56,123 nucleotides of DNA from Diplodia intermedia (GCA_021495925.1 JAKEKT010000147.1:1-56123); one strand, 5' to 3'. Positions 20,092 through 31,483 are shown, numbered from the stretch's first letter. Program-made: numbers and translations. Notes: generated by a model from the sequence alone, not told the origin.

Positions 20092-22110
20092 TTACTCCTT
20101 GTATGCCTGCTCGTGAGTCTTGATGGCACGGCCGCTGGGATCCGTCTGTTTCGACCAGGTGGGAACCCATCTCTGCACGGTGCCGGCGCAGTACGGCGGG
20201 AAGTGCTCGTCGAACATGCAGCGGTACCAGTAAGCCTCCTTGGTGTCGGGGATGTCGTCCCAGTGGGGCTTGGGGTTCTTCATGTCCTCGTCGCTGACGT
20301 GCAGTTCGGCGTTGTCTTTGAGGGCGTCGATCCACCCGTACCCGACGCCGTCCGAGAACTGCTCCTTCTGCCTCCACAGGATCTTGTCGGGCAGGTACGC
20401 CTTGGTCTCGGGCTCGTCGGTGGTGTCGAAAGCCTTGCGGAGAATGTACTTTTCAATCTTCTCCTTCGTGATCATCTTGTCCTGCGGATCGATGTTCATG
20501 CACAGCTGCAGGAATTCCCTGTCCAGGAAGGGAACACGCGCCTCAACACCCCAAGCCATCGTCGACTTGTTGGCACGCAGGCAGTCAGCCAAGTGCAGGT
20601 TCTTGACACGGCGAACAGTCTCCTCGTGGAACTCCTTCTTGTCCGGCGCAGCGTGGAAGTAGAGGTAACCGCCGAAAATCTCATCCGAACCCTCGCCACT
20701 CAGCACCATCTTCACACCCATGGCCTTGATCTTACGGCTGAGCAAGAACATTGGTGTCGAGGCACGGATGGTCGTGACATCGTACGTCTCGAGGTGGTGG
20801 ATGACATCCGAGAGAGCGTTAAGACCGTCCTCCAGGGTGAAAGTAAGACTGTGATGCCTGGTTCCCAGGAACTTGGCAACCTCCTCGGCCGCCTTGGTGT
20901 CGGGAGCGCCGGGAAGACCGATGGAGAACGAGTGAAGCTCAGGCAGCATCTGAACGGTCGTCAGACGGTTGTCGTCGTCGATACCGACCAGATCACCAGT
21001 GGTGTTGTCGTCCCTCTGGATCTTGGCAACCTCGTTGACCCTCTGAATCTCCCTCTGGGCAATCGAGGCAACCAGACTCGAGTCGAGACCACCAGACAGA
21101 AGAACACCGAAAGGCACCTCAGCCATCAGCCTCTTCCTCACAGCCTTCTCCAGCGAGTGTCTCACGGCCTTGAGGTCGACCGGGGTCGAGGGCACGTTGC
21201 TGGGCTCCACGAGCCACTGGGGAGTGTAGTATTGAGTGAGCTTGTCGGTCTCGGAGTCGTAGACGTGACCGGGAGGGAAGGTGGTGATCTCGTCGCACAC
21301 GGGGTGCAGGCACTTCATCTCCGAGGCGAAGAAGACGGCGCCGGGAATGGTGCTGGACCTGCCCATGTACATGGAAGTGACACCGATGGGGTCGCGGGCG
21401 GCAATGACCCTGTCCTTGACCTTGTCGTGCAGGACCCACGAGAACATGCCGTCCAGGTGCTTGGGGGCGTCGATGTCATGCTCCAGGTACTACCCAAAGT
21501 CAGCAAGCGCAGCACCAACAGAGCGAGCGAAAGCGCGTACCAGAGGAATGATGACCTCGCAATCGGAGTGGGTCTTGAAGTTGTAGGGCTGCTTCAGCTG
21601 TTTCCTCAGCACCCTGTGGTTGTAAATCTCTCCGTTGACAGCGAGCGAAATGGTGGCGTCCTCGTTGACGAGCGGCTGGGCGCCGGACTCTGGGCCAGTG
21701 TCAGCAAAAAGGCGGTCGTGGGCGGGCAGTTGGATCGCGTACCAACACCGACGATGGAGAGACGCTCGTGGACGAGAACTGCGGACAGGTCAGTAAACGG
21801 TCGATTGCCAGTTGGCTTGCGAAACTCACTGGTGTGGTTGGCGATAACGTTGCCACCTGCGAATGTTCAGTACTCTGCCATTGTTCGGACTCGGTGGTGC
21901 TGCTCACTCCAATCGGGGCCACGGTGACGCATGCTACACGAGGGTCAGCGCAAAACCAATTGAAGCCAATGGCAGGAATACGCACGCCTTGCCCATCTTC
22001 AGGGCGGTCGGCTTGAACTTCTGGACATCGGGATGGCTGATTGCGCGTTAGCAGCTTATCGCAGCGCCGGACAGGCGGACATACCGGTGGCAGGCGAAAA
22101 TTCCACACAT
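20092..22110 (-). CDS. ASN2: Asparagine synthetase (glutamine-hydrolysing)
   Basis: Seven exons, complement(join(20092..21489,21541..21689,21743..21778,21830..21856,21908..21933,21986..22036,22085..22110)), 570 residues, close to yeast Asn1/Asn2. It makes asparagine from aspartate using glutamine nitrogen and ATP in the cytosol. The N-terminal class II amidotransferase begins MCGIFACHR with catalytic Cys2, followed by RHRGPDWS, ILVHERLSIVGV, SLAVNGEIYNH and HSDCEVI. The synthetase domain has the PP-loop LLSGGLDSSL, and LSGEGSDEIFGGY and WGVEARVPFLDREF follow. The first 166 coding bases are split into five exons of 26-51 nt by introns of 48-53 nt; the frame closes exactly. The upstream TGACTCA suggests CPC1 control. 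The symbol is by yeast analogy. Confidence 0.96.
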
Positions 22111-22904
22111 TGTGACGACGGGGGGCGCGCAGCGCTGCTGGACGGGGACTTTGGGAGGGATCGGGGAGAGTGAGGGAGCAGAGTAAGCAGCAGAAGCCCG
22201 CGAGTAGAAATAACAACGGGGTTTTGGCCGGAGCGTAGTTGAGTCACTGGGGAAGAGGGCGCGCACGGAGCCGAAATGTCATGTCGCATTCCACGAAATG
22301 CAGGCCCGAGAGCGGCGGGCTGATAGCAGAGCCCCGCGCTAAGCCGCGCCGCTCCCCTGCAGGCCCGCCGTCGACGCCCGCGAGATCGGCACGATTATTA
22401 AGGCCGTCGCCCATTCGCGCCGCCAGCCCACTCGGCCTTGTATTTTTCCGCCGTCCACTCGCGCTGCAAGCCCGCCGCGAATTGAAGCGCGCCAGCTGGC
22501 CGGGAGCATGCGTGCATTGCCCGGGCAGCACCGAGCAGAACACCGCTCTGCAATCGCCCACGGACAAGACTCGGCCAATTGGGTTGCCGTTGGAGTCATA
22601 CTACGGCCACGTTCCCGTTTACGAGACATTCATTTATGACACAAACTCCCTGATAAAGCAAGCGCCCCAACTCCACTTTGCCGGAAAACGGAAGATGCTC
22701 GCTTGGCTCCAAGAAAAACAGGCGGAAGAAGACCGAGGAATTGCATTATTTTAACCCAAAGAAAGAGCCTGTGCTAGTGCGCGGTATGGTAGTGGAATCG
22801 AATAAGAAACAGAAGCAAGTGAATGCACCGAGCCAGGCCCGACCAACGTCCGTTGCCCAGATCTATAAATCCTCCCCCCGTGGTATCTGAGACGGTCCGC
22901 CCTC
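22111..22904. other. ASN2 promoter and SCS2 3' region
   Basis: About 0.8 kb between two genes on the same strand. A 171-codon plus-strand frame crosses it but is Arg/Pro-rich, overlaps the ASN2 promoter and has no domain, so I do not call it. The TGACTCA box is the only site I recognise. Confidence 0.6.
22240..22246 (-). promoter_or_regulatory. CPC1/GCN4-type box upstream of ASN2
   Basis: TGAGTCA on the plus strand (TGACTCA on the gene strand) lies 130 bp before the asparagine synthetase ATG. It is the same heptamer as upstream of ARG4, so both amino-acid biosynthesis genes here probably respond to cross-pathway control. Confidence 0.65.
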
Positions 22905-24019
22905 TTAGAAGAAGAAGTAAGCCAGCAGGAAGCTGAACAGGCACAAGCCCGCCACCACCTGGACCGGAACCCCTCCTGCCGGCGCCTGCTGGACCGACAA
23001 GTTCGATGCCGCCTTCTCGTCCTTGCCGCCGGCGCCATCGCCCTTGCGCTGCCTCAGTCCCGCGGACGCCTGCTGCTCCAGCCTCGCGATCGTGGCCCGC
23101 GCCTCCTGGAGCTGCGTCTTGAGTTCTTCCGTGGACGTGGGGATCGCGCTGGTCACGCTCGAGACGGCGTTGCCGATCATCGACGAGTTGGCGGGGTTGA
23201 AGGCCGAGCCGGCAGCTTCGCCCGTGTGCTTCGCCGAAGACGGACGAGACTCCGGGCGGGAAACGGAGCCAGAGGTGCCGCGCTGCGGGGTGACGGCCTC
23301 GGGAGAGGGAGAGCGCTGCGACGAGACATCGTTCGAGGTTGCACCGTTGATCGACGGGGCTCCGTCGGCCGGCAGGAAGAGGACACGGATCTTCCTCTCC
23401 TGGATCGTGTGCTTGGCCGTCTGCTCAATGTGGCTCCACTGCGTCTCAATTAGCCCGTATCCTTGTGTCATATGTGCCGGATGTTTTTCATACGATGGTG
23501 CCAACGTTGCTGAATTCCATGTCGGCGGTCACGGCGACGGACTGGACAAGGAACTTGTCACGGCAGCGGGCATCTGGAGGCGGGTCCTCCTTCATGGCCT
23601 GGAGTAGGACTGCAACACTGTCAACTCCGCATAATCGGCAAAAGTAGGCTTGGTGTACTCACCCTGAACCTCCACCTCCTTGCCAGCCTCAATGCGACCT
23701 GAGTTGGGGCGGACACAGTACCTGCAAGTCGTGGTGAGCGTTTGACGGGAGCTCCGGGGCGAGAGAGAGCGCATACTGTTTCGGAGCCGTGGTTTTGACC
23801 TGAGCACGTTAGATTGCGTTCGGAGTGGCGCCTGTGGAACTCGATGACGACGTACCTTGAATGCGACAGGGTCACTGTTAGGATTGCGCAGGCGCAGGCT
23901 CTGCGAGACCTCGGTGGTGAAGGGCCCTATTGCGTACTCAGTATCGTGCAACCCTTGACAGCTCGCTAAGACGTCATACTCTTGAAGCCCAGCTCGGGCG
24001 GCGTCAGTTCGACCGACAT
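22905..24019 (-). CDS. SCS2: VAP/Scs2-type ER membrane protein (MSP domain)
   Basis: Six exons, complement(join(22905..23438,23494..23609,23663..23721,23777..23799,23856..23926,23980..24019)), 280 residues. VAP proteins sit in the ER membrane and recruit FFAT-motif proteins at contact sites. The N-terminal MSP domain (about 1-125) is clear: MSVELTPPELGFKRPFTTEV, RLRNPNSDPVAFKVKTTAPK, QYCVRPNSGRIEAGKEVEVQ, DKFLVQSVAV and IEQTAKHTIQERKIRVLFLP. A Ser/Pro-rich linker follows, then a short coiled coil (TEELKTQLQEARATIARLEQ). The C-terminal anchor is VQVVAGLCLFSFLLAYFFF. One exon is only 23 nt. Introns are 49-56 nt. It is divergent from the UBX gene, 420 bp start to start. Confidence 0.94.
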
Positions 24020-24439
24020 GGTGTCTCGTGGGCGCCAGGTGGCAGGGGCTTGCGCGCAAGATCGGGGGAGGGGGCGGCGTCGGGGCGCGGAGAGTGATGC
24101 GGCTGCCGAGTGAGAGTGAAGACGCGGCGAGGTGTGCAGAAGGCGGCGAAGAGCGGGTGTGGAGAGAGTGGGTTGGAAGTACCGCGGGAAAGACTGCCGT
24201 ATGCCGTGGTGGTTGCGGGCTGTGTGATTCTGGGCCAGCTGGGGGGCTAGTCCTAATCTGGTTAGCAGCTATTTGTACGTCACTTTGGAATCGCTTGCCT
24301 TAACGCCGATCCGCCGCTGCTGCTCCCCGCCAGCTTGCACTTCTACCTGGCGTACCGCGCATTTGCTCAACAGTCTCTTCTTGAAGCTCTCTCTGCACCT
24401 GTCTTCATTTCGATTCGCATACTCTCCACCTTCGCAGCC

Positions 24440-25490
24440 ATGGCATCCCCCGACCTCGACATGCTCGTTGACATGGGCTTCGACCGGGAGCGCGCTGAGA
24501 TCGCTCTCAAGAAGTCCGGCTCACGTACGTTTGCCTTTGAGCCATGGATTAGCTATCGATCCGTCAGCAGCACCAATGCGCTGACGAACCTCTAGTCCAA
24601 AACGCCATCGACTGGCTCGAGAAGAACCAGGACAAGTCTCTCGACGACATCAAGGCCGAAGATGCCACCGCACCTCCGGATCCGGGTCCGGGTGAGCAGG
24701 CCCAGAGCCTCAAGTGCAACGACTGCGGCAAGATGTTCCGCACCCATGCCCAGGCCGAGTTCCACGCTAGCAAGTCAGGCCACGTCGACTTCGAGGAGTC
24801 GACCGAGGAGATCAAGCCATTGACCGAGGAGGAGAAGAAGGCGAGGCTGGAGGAGTTGCGGGCAAAGCTCGCTCAGAAGCGTGCGGGACTGTCGGAACAG
24901 GACAAGATTGACAAGAAGAAGAACGACGTGAGTTATTGCGTTTCTTCTACCTTCTCAATCCGCGCTGACGTTGCGACGCTTAGGAAATCCGCCGCAAGGC
25001 AACCAAAGAAGGCCAGGACGCCAAGGAGGCCCTGCAGGCCAAGGAGCGCATGAAGGAAGCAGAACAGAAACGCCGTGAGAAGCAGGCCGACATAGACGCC
25101 CGCAAGCGCGTCCAGGCCCAGATCGAGGCGCAGAAGATCGAGCGCAAGCGAAAGGCCGAAGCGGAGAAGGCAGCGAGACTGGGACAAGCCCCGGCCGAAG
25201 CTCCTGCGCCAGCACCTGTCCCGACTTCGTCAGGCCCCACGACGTCGAAGCCCGCGAGCGCATACACGGAGACGAGATTGAGGCTGACGCTTCCCTCTGG
25301 CACCGTGCAGAAGACGCTACCTGTGGAGACTACGCTTTTCGAGCTCGCACACCAGCTGGCTCAAGAGAACGGTATAACTGTAAACACCTTCTCTCAGAAC
25401 TTTCCCAGAAAGGTCTTCGACCAGACCGACTTTGGGCAGACGCTCAAGGAAGCTGGCATGGTCCCCAGTGCCGCGCTCATTGTCGGATAA
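24440..25490 (+). CDS. UBA-UBX domain protein (UBXN1/SAKS1-like)
   Basis: Three exons, join(24440..24524,24596..24927,24984..25490), 307 residues. The domain order is an N-terminal UBA (LDMLVDMGFDRERAEIALKK, then NAIDWLEKN; about 5-40), a C2H2-like finger (LKCNDCGKMFRTHAQAEFHA...GH; about 68-95), a long Lys/Glu coiled coil (about 110-200), a Pro/Ala linker, and a C-terminal UBX domain (TRLRLTLPSGTVQKTLPVET to GMVPSAALIVG). UBX proteins are adaptors of the Cdc48/p97 ATPase, and the UBA binds ubiquitin. Introns are 71 and 56 nt. The gene is divergent from SCS2. Confidence 0.93.
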
Positions 25491-25980
25491 GCTTGGATTG
25501 ATTGCATACCCGTAGGGCGAGGCGAGGCGAGACGAGGCGTGCTGGTGTTTGCTCTATGCGATTCGATGGGGTAATTCGGGGATCAGATTTGCATGATGGA
25601 TCACGAGAGGGGTTGGAGACCTTTGTGGCTGTTAGGAAGAAAAGCCTCATGATATTTGCTCGAAAAAATTAAGACCAGGACTCTAGGGTCTCCGAACTCC
25701 TTTTATTCCCCCAGTTTTTTGTTCTACCGAGCCAATCCTCCATGTCCATCTCAGTCACCAAGTATGTTTCCTGGTAAACGCATCGTAGTTCCCTCGGCCC
25801 GAAGTCGCCAGCCAGATGCTGTCAGGAGTGGCACGTAAAGTCTCCATCAGCATGCAGATGCAACCTCCAGCCTGATCAGAAGGTCCGTATGGAACAGTGT
25901 GGTGGGTATATCTACTTCAGCTCATGCTGAGATTTCCGATCGTCTGACAAGTGAATTTCCTTCGACTTTGATGCAGTCGC
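25491..25980. other. Convergent 3' regions of the UBX and NOP15 genes
   Basis: About 0.5 kb between two convergent genes. It includes an imperfect GGCGA repeat at 25515-25535. I see no gene or structured RNA. Confidence 0.6.
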
Positions 25981-27474
25981 TCAAGCAGAAGTCTTGGCCT
26001 TCTTTGCCTTGGGCTTGCTGGCCTTCTTGTCGGCCTTTTCGGTCTTCTTCTCCTTGGTCGCCTTGACCTTCACGGGCTCTTTCTCCTCCTCCTCGACTGC
26101 GCCAGTGCTTTCCCTCTTCTTCGACTTCTTGGATTTCTTGACGGTCTCCATGGCCTCGGCAACCTCCTGGTCTTCCTCGTCGTGGGGCTTCTCCGTTAGG
26201 GTCTTGGGGGCTTCGGCTTCCTCAGCCTCAGCGGGGGCCTCGCTCTTCTTGGGGACCTTGCTCGTGCTCTTGATGGCCGGAGCGTCAAACTTGTAGCCCA
26301 TCTCCTTGAGCTTGCTCTCCTTGCTCTTCCTCCTCTTCTCCTCACGCTCGATCCTCTTGTCCCAATCTTCACGGACCATGCCCAGGCGCAGGTGGCGACC
26401 CTGCATCTTGTTGCGCGGGGCGGCCTTGAAGCGCTTGTTGGAACCCTTGAAGAGTTCCGGGTGGACCTGCTCGGCGGGGATGTAGCGCACCTGCAGGATG
26501 TGGCCAAACATGAGGTACTTGTCCATGGTCTCGGCAACGATCTTGGCGACATCGTTGTTGGCGAACTCGACGAAAGCGTAGTGCTTGCTGCGGCCGGTCT
26601 TCTTGTTGCGCGCCACGCGCACGCGGTTGACCTGGCCGAATTGCGTAAAGTAGGCCTTCATCTGATGCTCATAGAAACCGTGGGGCACGCGACTGGGACA
26701 TGATATTAGCATGGCAGAACAAGTGGTAATTCGAGAGAGGTGAAACGAACCCAATGTAAATCACACCAGGGCTGTCGTCGGCCTTGACCTTCTTCAGCTT
26801 TTTAGACAGGCTCTTCGAGTCGGGCAGAGCGGGAAGCTTGGACAGATCGCCCTCATCCTCGCCGTCCTCTTCATCGTCGTCGCTTTCGAAGCCCTTGAGC
26901 AGAGCCTTGGTCTGGTCGTCCTCATCCTCGCTCTCACTATCGCTCCCATCAACAGCAATCTCCTCCTCTTCGACAGACTCCTCGACGGCGGCGGGCTCCT
27001 CGGCAGCCTTGCGCTTCTTGCCCTTCACGGCCTTGGCAGCAGGGGCAGGCTCTTCGACGGGCTCCTCAACCTTCTCCTTCTTGGCCTTCTTGCCCTTCGC
27101 AGCCTTTACAACAGGGGTAGATTCCTCGGCGGGCTCCTCATCCTTCTCCTTCTTTGCCTTCTTGGACTTCTTGGGGGTGGACTTCTCGGCGGCCTCGGCT
27201 TCCTCGTCGAAGAAATCGGTGGCGCGCTTACGGGAAGACTTGGACCTCGTGGTGGGGGCTTCTTCTTCCTGCTTGGGAGCGACCTTCTTGGACTTCTTGC
27301 TGATCTTGGCCGGCGCGGGCTGCTCGTCGGGAGAGGGAGCCTCGGACTTTCTGAGCTTCTTGGTGCTAGGCGAAGTAACAGCGCCGCCGCCTGTAGAGAG
27401 TCAATTAGCCGAATGTAGACAATGGGACGGATTCTCTTACTCTTGCGCTTCTTGGACTTGGTCTCGGGGGCCAT
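25981..27474 (-). CDS. NOP15: Ribosome biogenesis RRM protein (Nop15/NIFK-like)
   Basis: Three exons, complement(join(25981..26692,26751..27390,27441..27474)), 461 residues. Nop15 is needed for 60S subunit maturation in the nucleolus. The RRM (about 219-297) is decisive: VIYIGRVPHGFYEHQMKAYF (RNP2), QFGQVNRVRVARNKKTGRSK, then HYAFVEFANNDVAKIVAETM (RNP1) and FGHILQVRYIPAEQVHPELF. It is much longer than yeast Nop15 because of an N-terminal ~215-residue Lys-rich and acidic tail with repeats of KSKKAKKEK type, and a second Lys-rich C-terminus. Such tails are common in filamentous fungi and probably aid nucleolar targeting. Introns are 50 and 58 nt. The start is 258 bp from the divergent SMN gene. 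Confidence 0.9.
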
Positions 27475-27732
27475 TTTGAGGGAAAGGTGGAATTGCGGGT
27501 GCGCGGAGGTGGTGTTGCTGAGCAGGCGTTTCTTGCCCGAACTTTTTTCTGCGACGTGCGCCGTCCGCCGAAGAAGCGCCGGGCGGGCTGTCATCGCCGC
27601 GGCGGCTGCCTACCACCCCGGTCGCCTCACCACCACTACTCTCCACAAACATCAATCAGATTCCACAACATCTGAAGTTTCACCAAAGACGCTGCTCTGC
27701 ACTCTTCAAAGTCTCACCCCACTTCCGTCAAG

Positions 27733-28481
27733 ATGACTGGCATCGACATGTTCGAGCAGGGCGTCTGGGACGATCGCGCCTTGGTCAAGGGCTGGAATGC
27801 TCAGGTGGACGAGTACACAGTAAGCTCCAGACACGCGCTCAGTGAAAAGACCTACTTATTAACCCAACATGCTCTGTTGCAGAAGTACCACAGCCTGCAG
27901 AAGACGGACAAGAAGGTCCCCCTCAGCGAGAAGCTCACCCCCGCCGAGATCTTCGATCTCGCTGAGTAAGTAACACCAGACTCCCGCACCGTGCACTATC
28001 CTATGATGGTAACAGTCTTCTCAGCCTTGCCGAGCCCGAGGATCTTGTCGAAATGGGCATCAGCCTCGAGGCGCAGTCTCGCGCCAAGCCGAACGACGAG
28101 CGCCAGGACGCCCACATGGGAGACGATGCCACCAGCTACGAGCCTCAGGTCGCCAACCACGCCTATGGCGCTGCCGCTTCCGACGAGTTTGACGCCGCCG
28201 CCCTCCAGCTCATGCGCGAGGCGGACAAGCAGCAGGCTGGCCAGCCGTCGTCGGCCCCTCCCGTTCCGGGCGCTGCCTTCGCCACCACGCCTGGTCAGTG
28301 TCCGCCCTCTTTCATGCGGAACTCGCACTGTCCGCGTTTCCCGTCTGTTCCGATCGTTCCGCTAACCTTGTTTTCAGGCCAGGAAGGCGCGTTGAAGAAC
28401 ATGCAGATGGCTTGGTACTACGCCGGCTACTACCAGCACCAGTACGAGACTCAGCAGCAGTCTGCCCAGCAGTCCGGTTGA
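27733..28481 (+). CDS. Survival motor neuron (SMN)-like protein
   Basis: Four exons, join(27733..27819,27883..27965,28025..28293,28378..28481), 180 residues. SMN proteins assemble Sm rings on spliceosomal snRNAs. The N-terminal motif QGVWDDRALVKGWNAQVDEY matches the Gemin2-binding helix. The C-terminus MQMAWYYAGYYQHQYETQQQ matches the YG-box oligomerisation helix (W-Y-x-GYY). The middle is Ala/Pro/Gln-rich, and no Tudor domain is visible, as in the short fission-yeast homologue. The frame closes exactly across introns of 63, 59 and 84 nt. Divergent from NOP15. Identification rests on two short motifs, so it is likely rather than certain. Confidence 0.8.
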
Positions 28482-29609
28482 GAGGCACTTGGTGGTGGGC
28501 GCCTTCACTTTCTGATGGTAGGTGTCTCCCAGTAAGTCTTGTGGGCCACAGCCAGTCTAAGCGACTGCTACCTAGATACCCCTGGTCATAACAATACTAC
28601 TTATCAGACATGCAGATTCCTTCCATTTCGGCACCGCTGGATTGGATGTGCAAATTGGTCTAGTTGGCACCCTCGAGTACTTTGTATGCATCGGGCCATC
28701 CGACGTTGCCGAGAGCCAGGACTAATGATTCGTTCCCATAGGATCTTGCAATCTGCTGTGGCGCATGCCAAGGCGGACTGGTACCTGCAGCTGGTCAAGG
28801 CAGGTTTTTACTCGCACAAGATATCGGCAGTCACATTTCTAGTTGCAGGTCGCTGATCGACACCCACCCCTGCAGATTAAAGACAGGATGGACACGGGGT
28901 CTATAATGCACGGTACCTTTGGCTACCACTCAGTCTTCTAGGCAATTCGACAGAATTAAAGACACTTGCACTGAGGAAATGCGACGTGAAGCTGCGGATG
29001 GCAGCTATCCGGCTGGTTGATTGAAGGCGGCGGTGCAAAGTTCTTATCACGACGAAGCCGCCGGTTACCCGCCTTGTCCAATCTCGCGCAGGCAATGTAA
29101 GGATGATCGGCAAAAGCTTGGAGAAGCTTGATCCTCGGTTGGTGTTGGGCATTGCGGAGATGGTCGCGGGGAGCGGAGGCTGACACAGACCTGCGACGCG
29201 ATCCGAGACACCACCAACACACGACGTGTACCGCCTCGTGCAGAGCCTTCGCCCCGCAACGTCAAAGATACGCGCGAGGGAATAGGCTCCGGCGCAGATC
29301 CGCGCAAAGACAGACCACTTTCTGCGGTTCCTGTGATGCCGAGAGGCTATGGCGTCTCGTCTTGCGACACGCGCAGCCTCCGCCACCAACCGCTGCAATC
29401 TGGACCCGTCCCTTATTAAAGACGGCTGCCCGTCCCCCCAGCTCTACACGCACTCTTTCGACCACCGTTGTAATAATCACATTTTCATTGGGCCTCTTCC
29501 AGTCCAGTTCCTCTCTCTCGTTTTCCAATTCCAAGCCGACACGTTTGATACCCCACCGCAGCGCGGTCTTCTTTTGCAGCTTTCCCATCTCCACGAAACC
29601 ACCGACGTA
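28482..29609. other. Intergenic region between SMN and the cupredoxin gene
   Basis: About 1.1 kb. Overlapping open frames of 60-180 codons run on both strands without domains. The last ~200 bp are a C/T-rich leader typical of fungal promoters. No gene was recognised. Confidence 0.5.
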
Positions 29610-30367
29610 ATGAAGACCACGACGTTCCTCCCGCTCCTCTCCGCCAGCGGCCTCGCCTTCGCCGCCACCCACACCGTCATGGTCGGCGGCGTCAAGCCCC
29701 CGACCGACCCCACGGCCGAGGCCACGCCCATGCTGCAGTACTCGCCCGAGAGCATCATGGCCGAGCCCGGCGACATGGTCGAGTTCCACTTCATGCAGAC
29801 GAACCACACCGTCACCCAGAGCTCGTTCGAGCAGCCGTGCAAGGCCATGGAGGGCGGCTTCGACTCGGGCTTCATGCCGAACCCCGACGGCGCCGACGGC
29901 GTGACGTGGAGCATGATGGTCAACGACACCAAGCCGATCTGTAAGTAGAAGATGAATAGCCCGCAGGGAGAAAGCCAGAAGGGTCTAACGGGAGAAAAAA
30001 CACAGGGGCCTACTGCAAGCAGAAGAAGGGCATCCACTGCGGCAAGGGCATGGTCTTCTCGGTCAACGCCGTCGACAGCTCGGACAAGTCCTTCACCGCG
30101 TACAAGCAGCTCGCGATCCAGCAGAACGGCACCGACCTGGACACGGCCGACATCGCCGCCACCCCGGCCGCCGCCGTCTCGAGCACCGTCACCCTCGCCG
30201 CCGGCCAGGCCGAGGACACGGCCGCCGCCGCCGCCACCGCCACCGTCGCCGCGGGCGACGGCACCTGCGCCGACGGCTCCGCTTGCACGTGCTCGTGCCT
30301 GTGCGGCGCCAACAGCTTCCCCGATGGCGCGGCTGTGAACAACTTTGGCGGTTTTGCTGGTGTGTAG
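29610..30367 (+). CDS. Secreted cupredoxin-like (serine/alanine-rich) protein
   Basis: Two exons, join(29610..29940,30006..30367), 230 residues. The signal peptide is MKTTTFLPLLSASGLAFA. The cupredoxin fold (about 20-155) shows HTVMVGG, MLQYSPESIMAEPGDMVEFH, the metal-site strand NHTVTQSSFEQPC and WAYCKQKKGIHCGKGMVFSV, with the His/Cys expected at a type-1 copper-like centre. Fungal extracellular serine-rich proteins have this layout; whether copper is bound is unknown. An Ala/Thr-rich tail follows (AATPAAAVSSTVTLAA), with a Cys cluster CADGSACTCSCLCGAN. The end GAAVNNFGGFAGV is hydrophobic but weak as a GPI signal. The intron is 65 nt and splits the Trp codon of WAYC. Confidence 0.88.
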
Positions 30368-31022
30368 ACTCTTTTTTCTTTTTCTTCTTCTTCTTTTCTC
30401 TCTCTCTCATCCGGAGGATCGACACCTCCTGGAAGGCCCGAGGCTGACGTTTTTTTTCTATCAGGCATGCTCCCTGCCCAATAAGTGCTCGATCACGACG
30501 ACTACTACCGCTGGTTCGAGGCGATGGGGAGAGGGCAATCGTTCGAGACTCTCTGGCTGGGGGCTCGTTGAGCGACAACACTTCTGACTTTTTTCTTTTT
30601 ACCCCCTCTCTCACATGAACGACGAGGGCCTCTGCTGCGCAAGGGGCGCAATGGGAACGTTTGTTTTTGGATATCCTTGACGGATTTTCGGTCGGCTTGG
30701 TTGGGTTGGGGTTCAGTTGGTTGGTTGGTTACCCGGGGCGAGAAGTGTTTGCCCGCCTACCTGCCTGCTTGCCTTCAACCTGATTTAGAATTAATTTGGT
30801 CTGGAAATATGGAAAGGAAGATCTTTTTGCTACTACTGCTACATCACCATGCTGCTGCTGCTGCGAATCTTGTTCTTGTTCTTCTTCTTTTCCCTGCGTT
30901 TCCTCACCTTTCGAACTCACAACAACAGAAAGAAGGGGAGAAAATGAGATGTGAAGATGGCATTACACCAACCGACACGCAAAAGAAACAAGGAGGAGGG
31001 GGGAGGGGCTCGTAGGACCGAC
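30368..31022. other. Region between the cupredoxin gene and RNA copy A
   Basis: T-rich 3' sequence of the cupredoxin gene, then low-complexity DNA with CTG and TTC runs. A TTCGAA box near 30909-30920 lies downstream of RNA copy A. No protein gene was recognised. Confidence 0.5.
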
Positions 31023-31170
31023 AAAAAGTCCATATGCGCCGATGGCTTCTTACACCAACGGCCACATATGTATAAAACCCCCTTTCGGGAATTTTCCCCC
31101 TTCCACATGTTACGGATGAGGTGGTGGAGAGCAAGCTCTCCGTACCATAGGCCCGAAGACCCTTAGGTGG
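31023..31170 (-). ncRNA. Unrecognised structured RNA, copy A
   Basis: Putative Pol III-type transcript of about 148 nt, from CCACCTAAGGGT (31170 down) to a T5 run (31027-31023). Order: CCACCTAAGGGT; hairpin GGTC-UUCG-GGCC; GGCCTATGGTACGG; hairpin GGAGAGC-TT-GCTCTCC; CCACCACC; a purine tract; hairpin AAAATTCCC/GGGGGTTTT closed by GAAA (31095-31074); and a terminal stem CATATG...CATATG next to the T-run. A TAT-like box (TATGAAC) lies 29 bp upstream of the first block. A box AGTTCGAA (about 30909-30920) lies about 100 bp past the T-run. It follows copy B on the same strand. RNA status is inferred from shared structure. Confidence 0.5.
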
Positions 31171-31292
31171 AAGACGAGATCTCGCCGGTGGAGTTCATAA
31201 AGGGGCGCTGGGATTCGAACAACAACAAAAAGGAAAGAAGGAAAAGAAAAGAAAAATGGTCGGTAAAAGCGGAGGATGGACATACCGCACGC

Positions 31293-31483
31293 AAAAAAAA
31301 GTCAAGGACCAGGCTCAGCGGCACCATGGTACCGCGTGCCCGTTCGCTCTACAAAATCCCCTTTTCAGAGGGTTTTCCCCCTCTACCCCGGCGAGGAAGG
31401 TGGTGGAGCGTGGTCATGGGATCTTCATCACCATGCCAGATGACGCTCCGCACCATAGGCCCCCGTAGGGAACCCTTAGGTGG
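31293..31483 (-). ncRNA. Unrecognised structured RNA, copy B
   Basis: About 191 nt, from CCACCTAAGGGT at 31483 to a T8 run (31300-31293). The blocks come in the same order as copy A, with different stems: GGTTCCC/GGGGGCC with a TAC loop; GGAGCGT/ACGCTCC around a longer insert; AAAACCCTCT/AGGGGATTTT around GAAA; and a terminal stem CGGGC/GCCTG. The TATA position holds TATCAGC, 29 bp upstream. GTTCGAATCC (31220-31211), a good B-box match, lies about 73 bp past the T-run. Stems differ from copy A at many positions while pairing is kept. Confidence 0.5.

Noticed and set aside
20113..21927. 604-codon open frame antisense to asparagine synthetase
   Set aside because: It crosses the sense introns without regard to them and has shadow composition (Gly, Val, Leu, Arg).
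22239..22754. 171-codon plus-strand frame between ASN2 and SCS2
   Set aside because: It covers the ASN2 promoter including the TGACTCA box, is Arg/Pro/Ser-rich and shows no domain.
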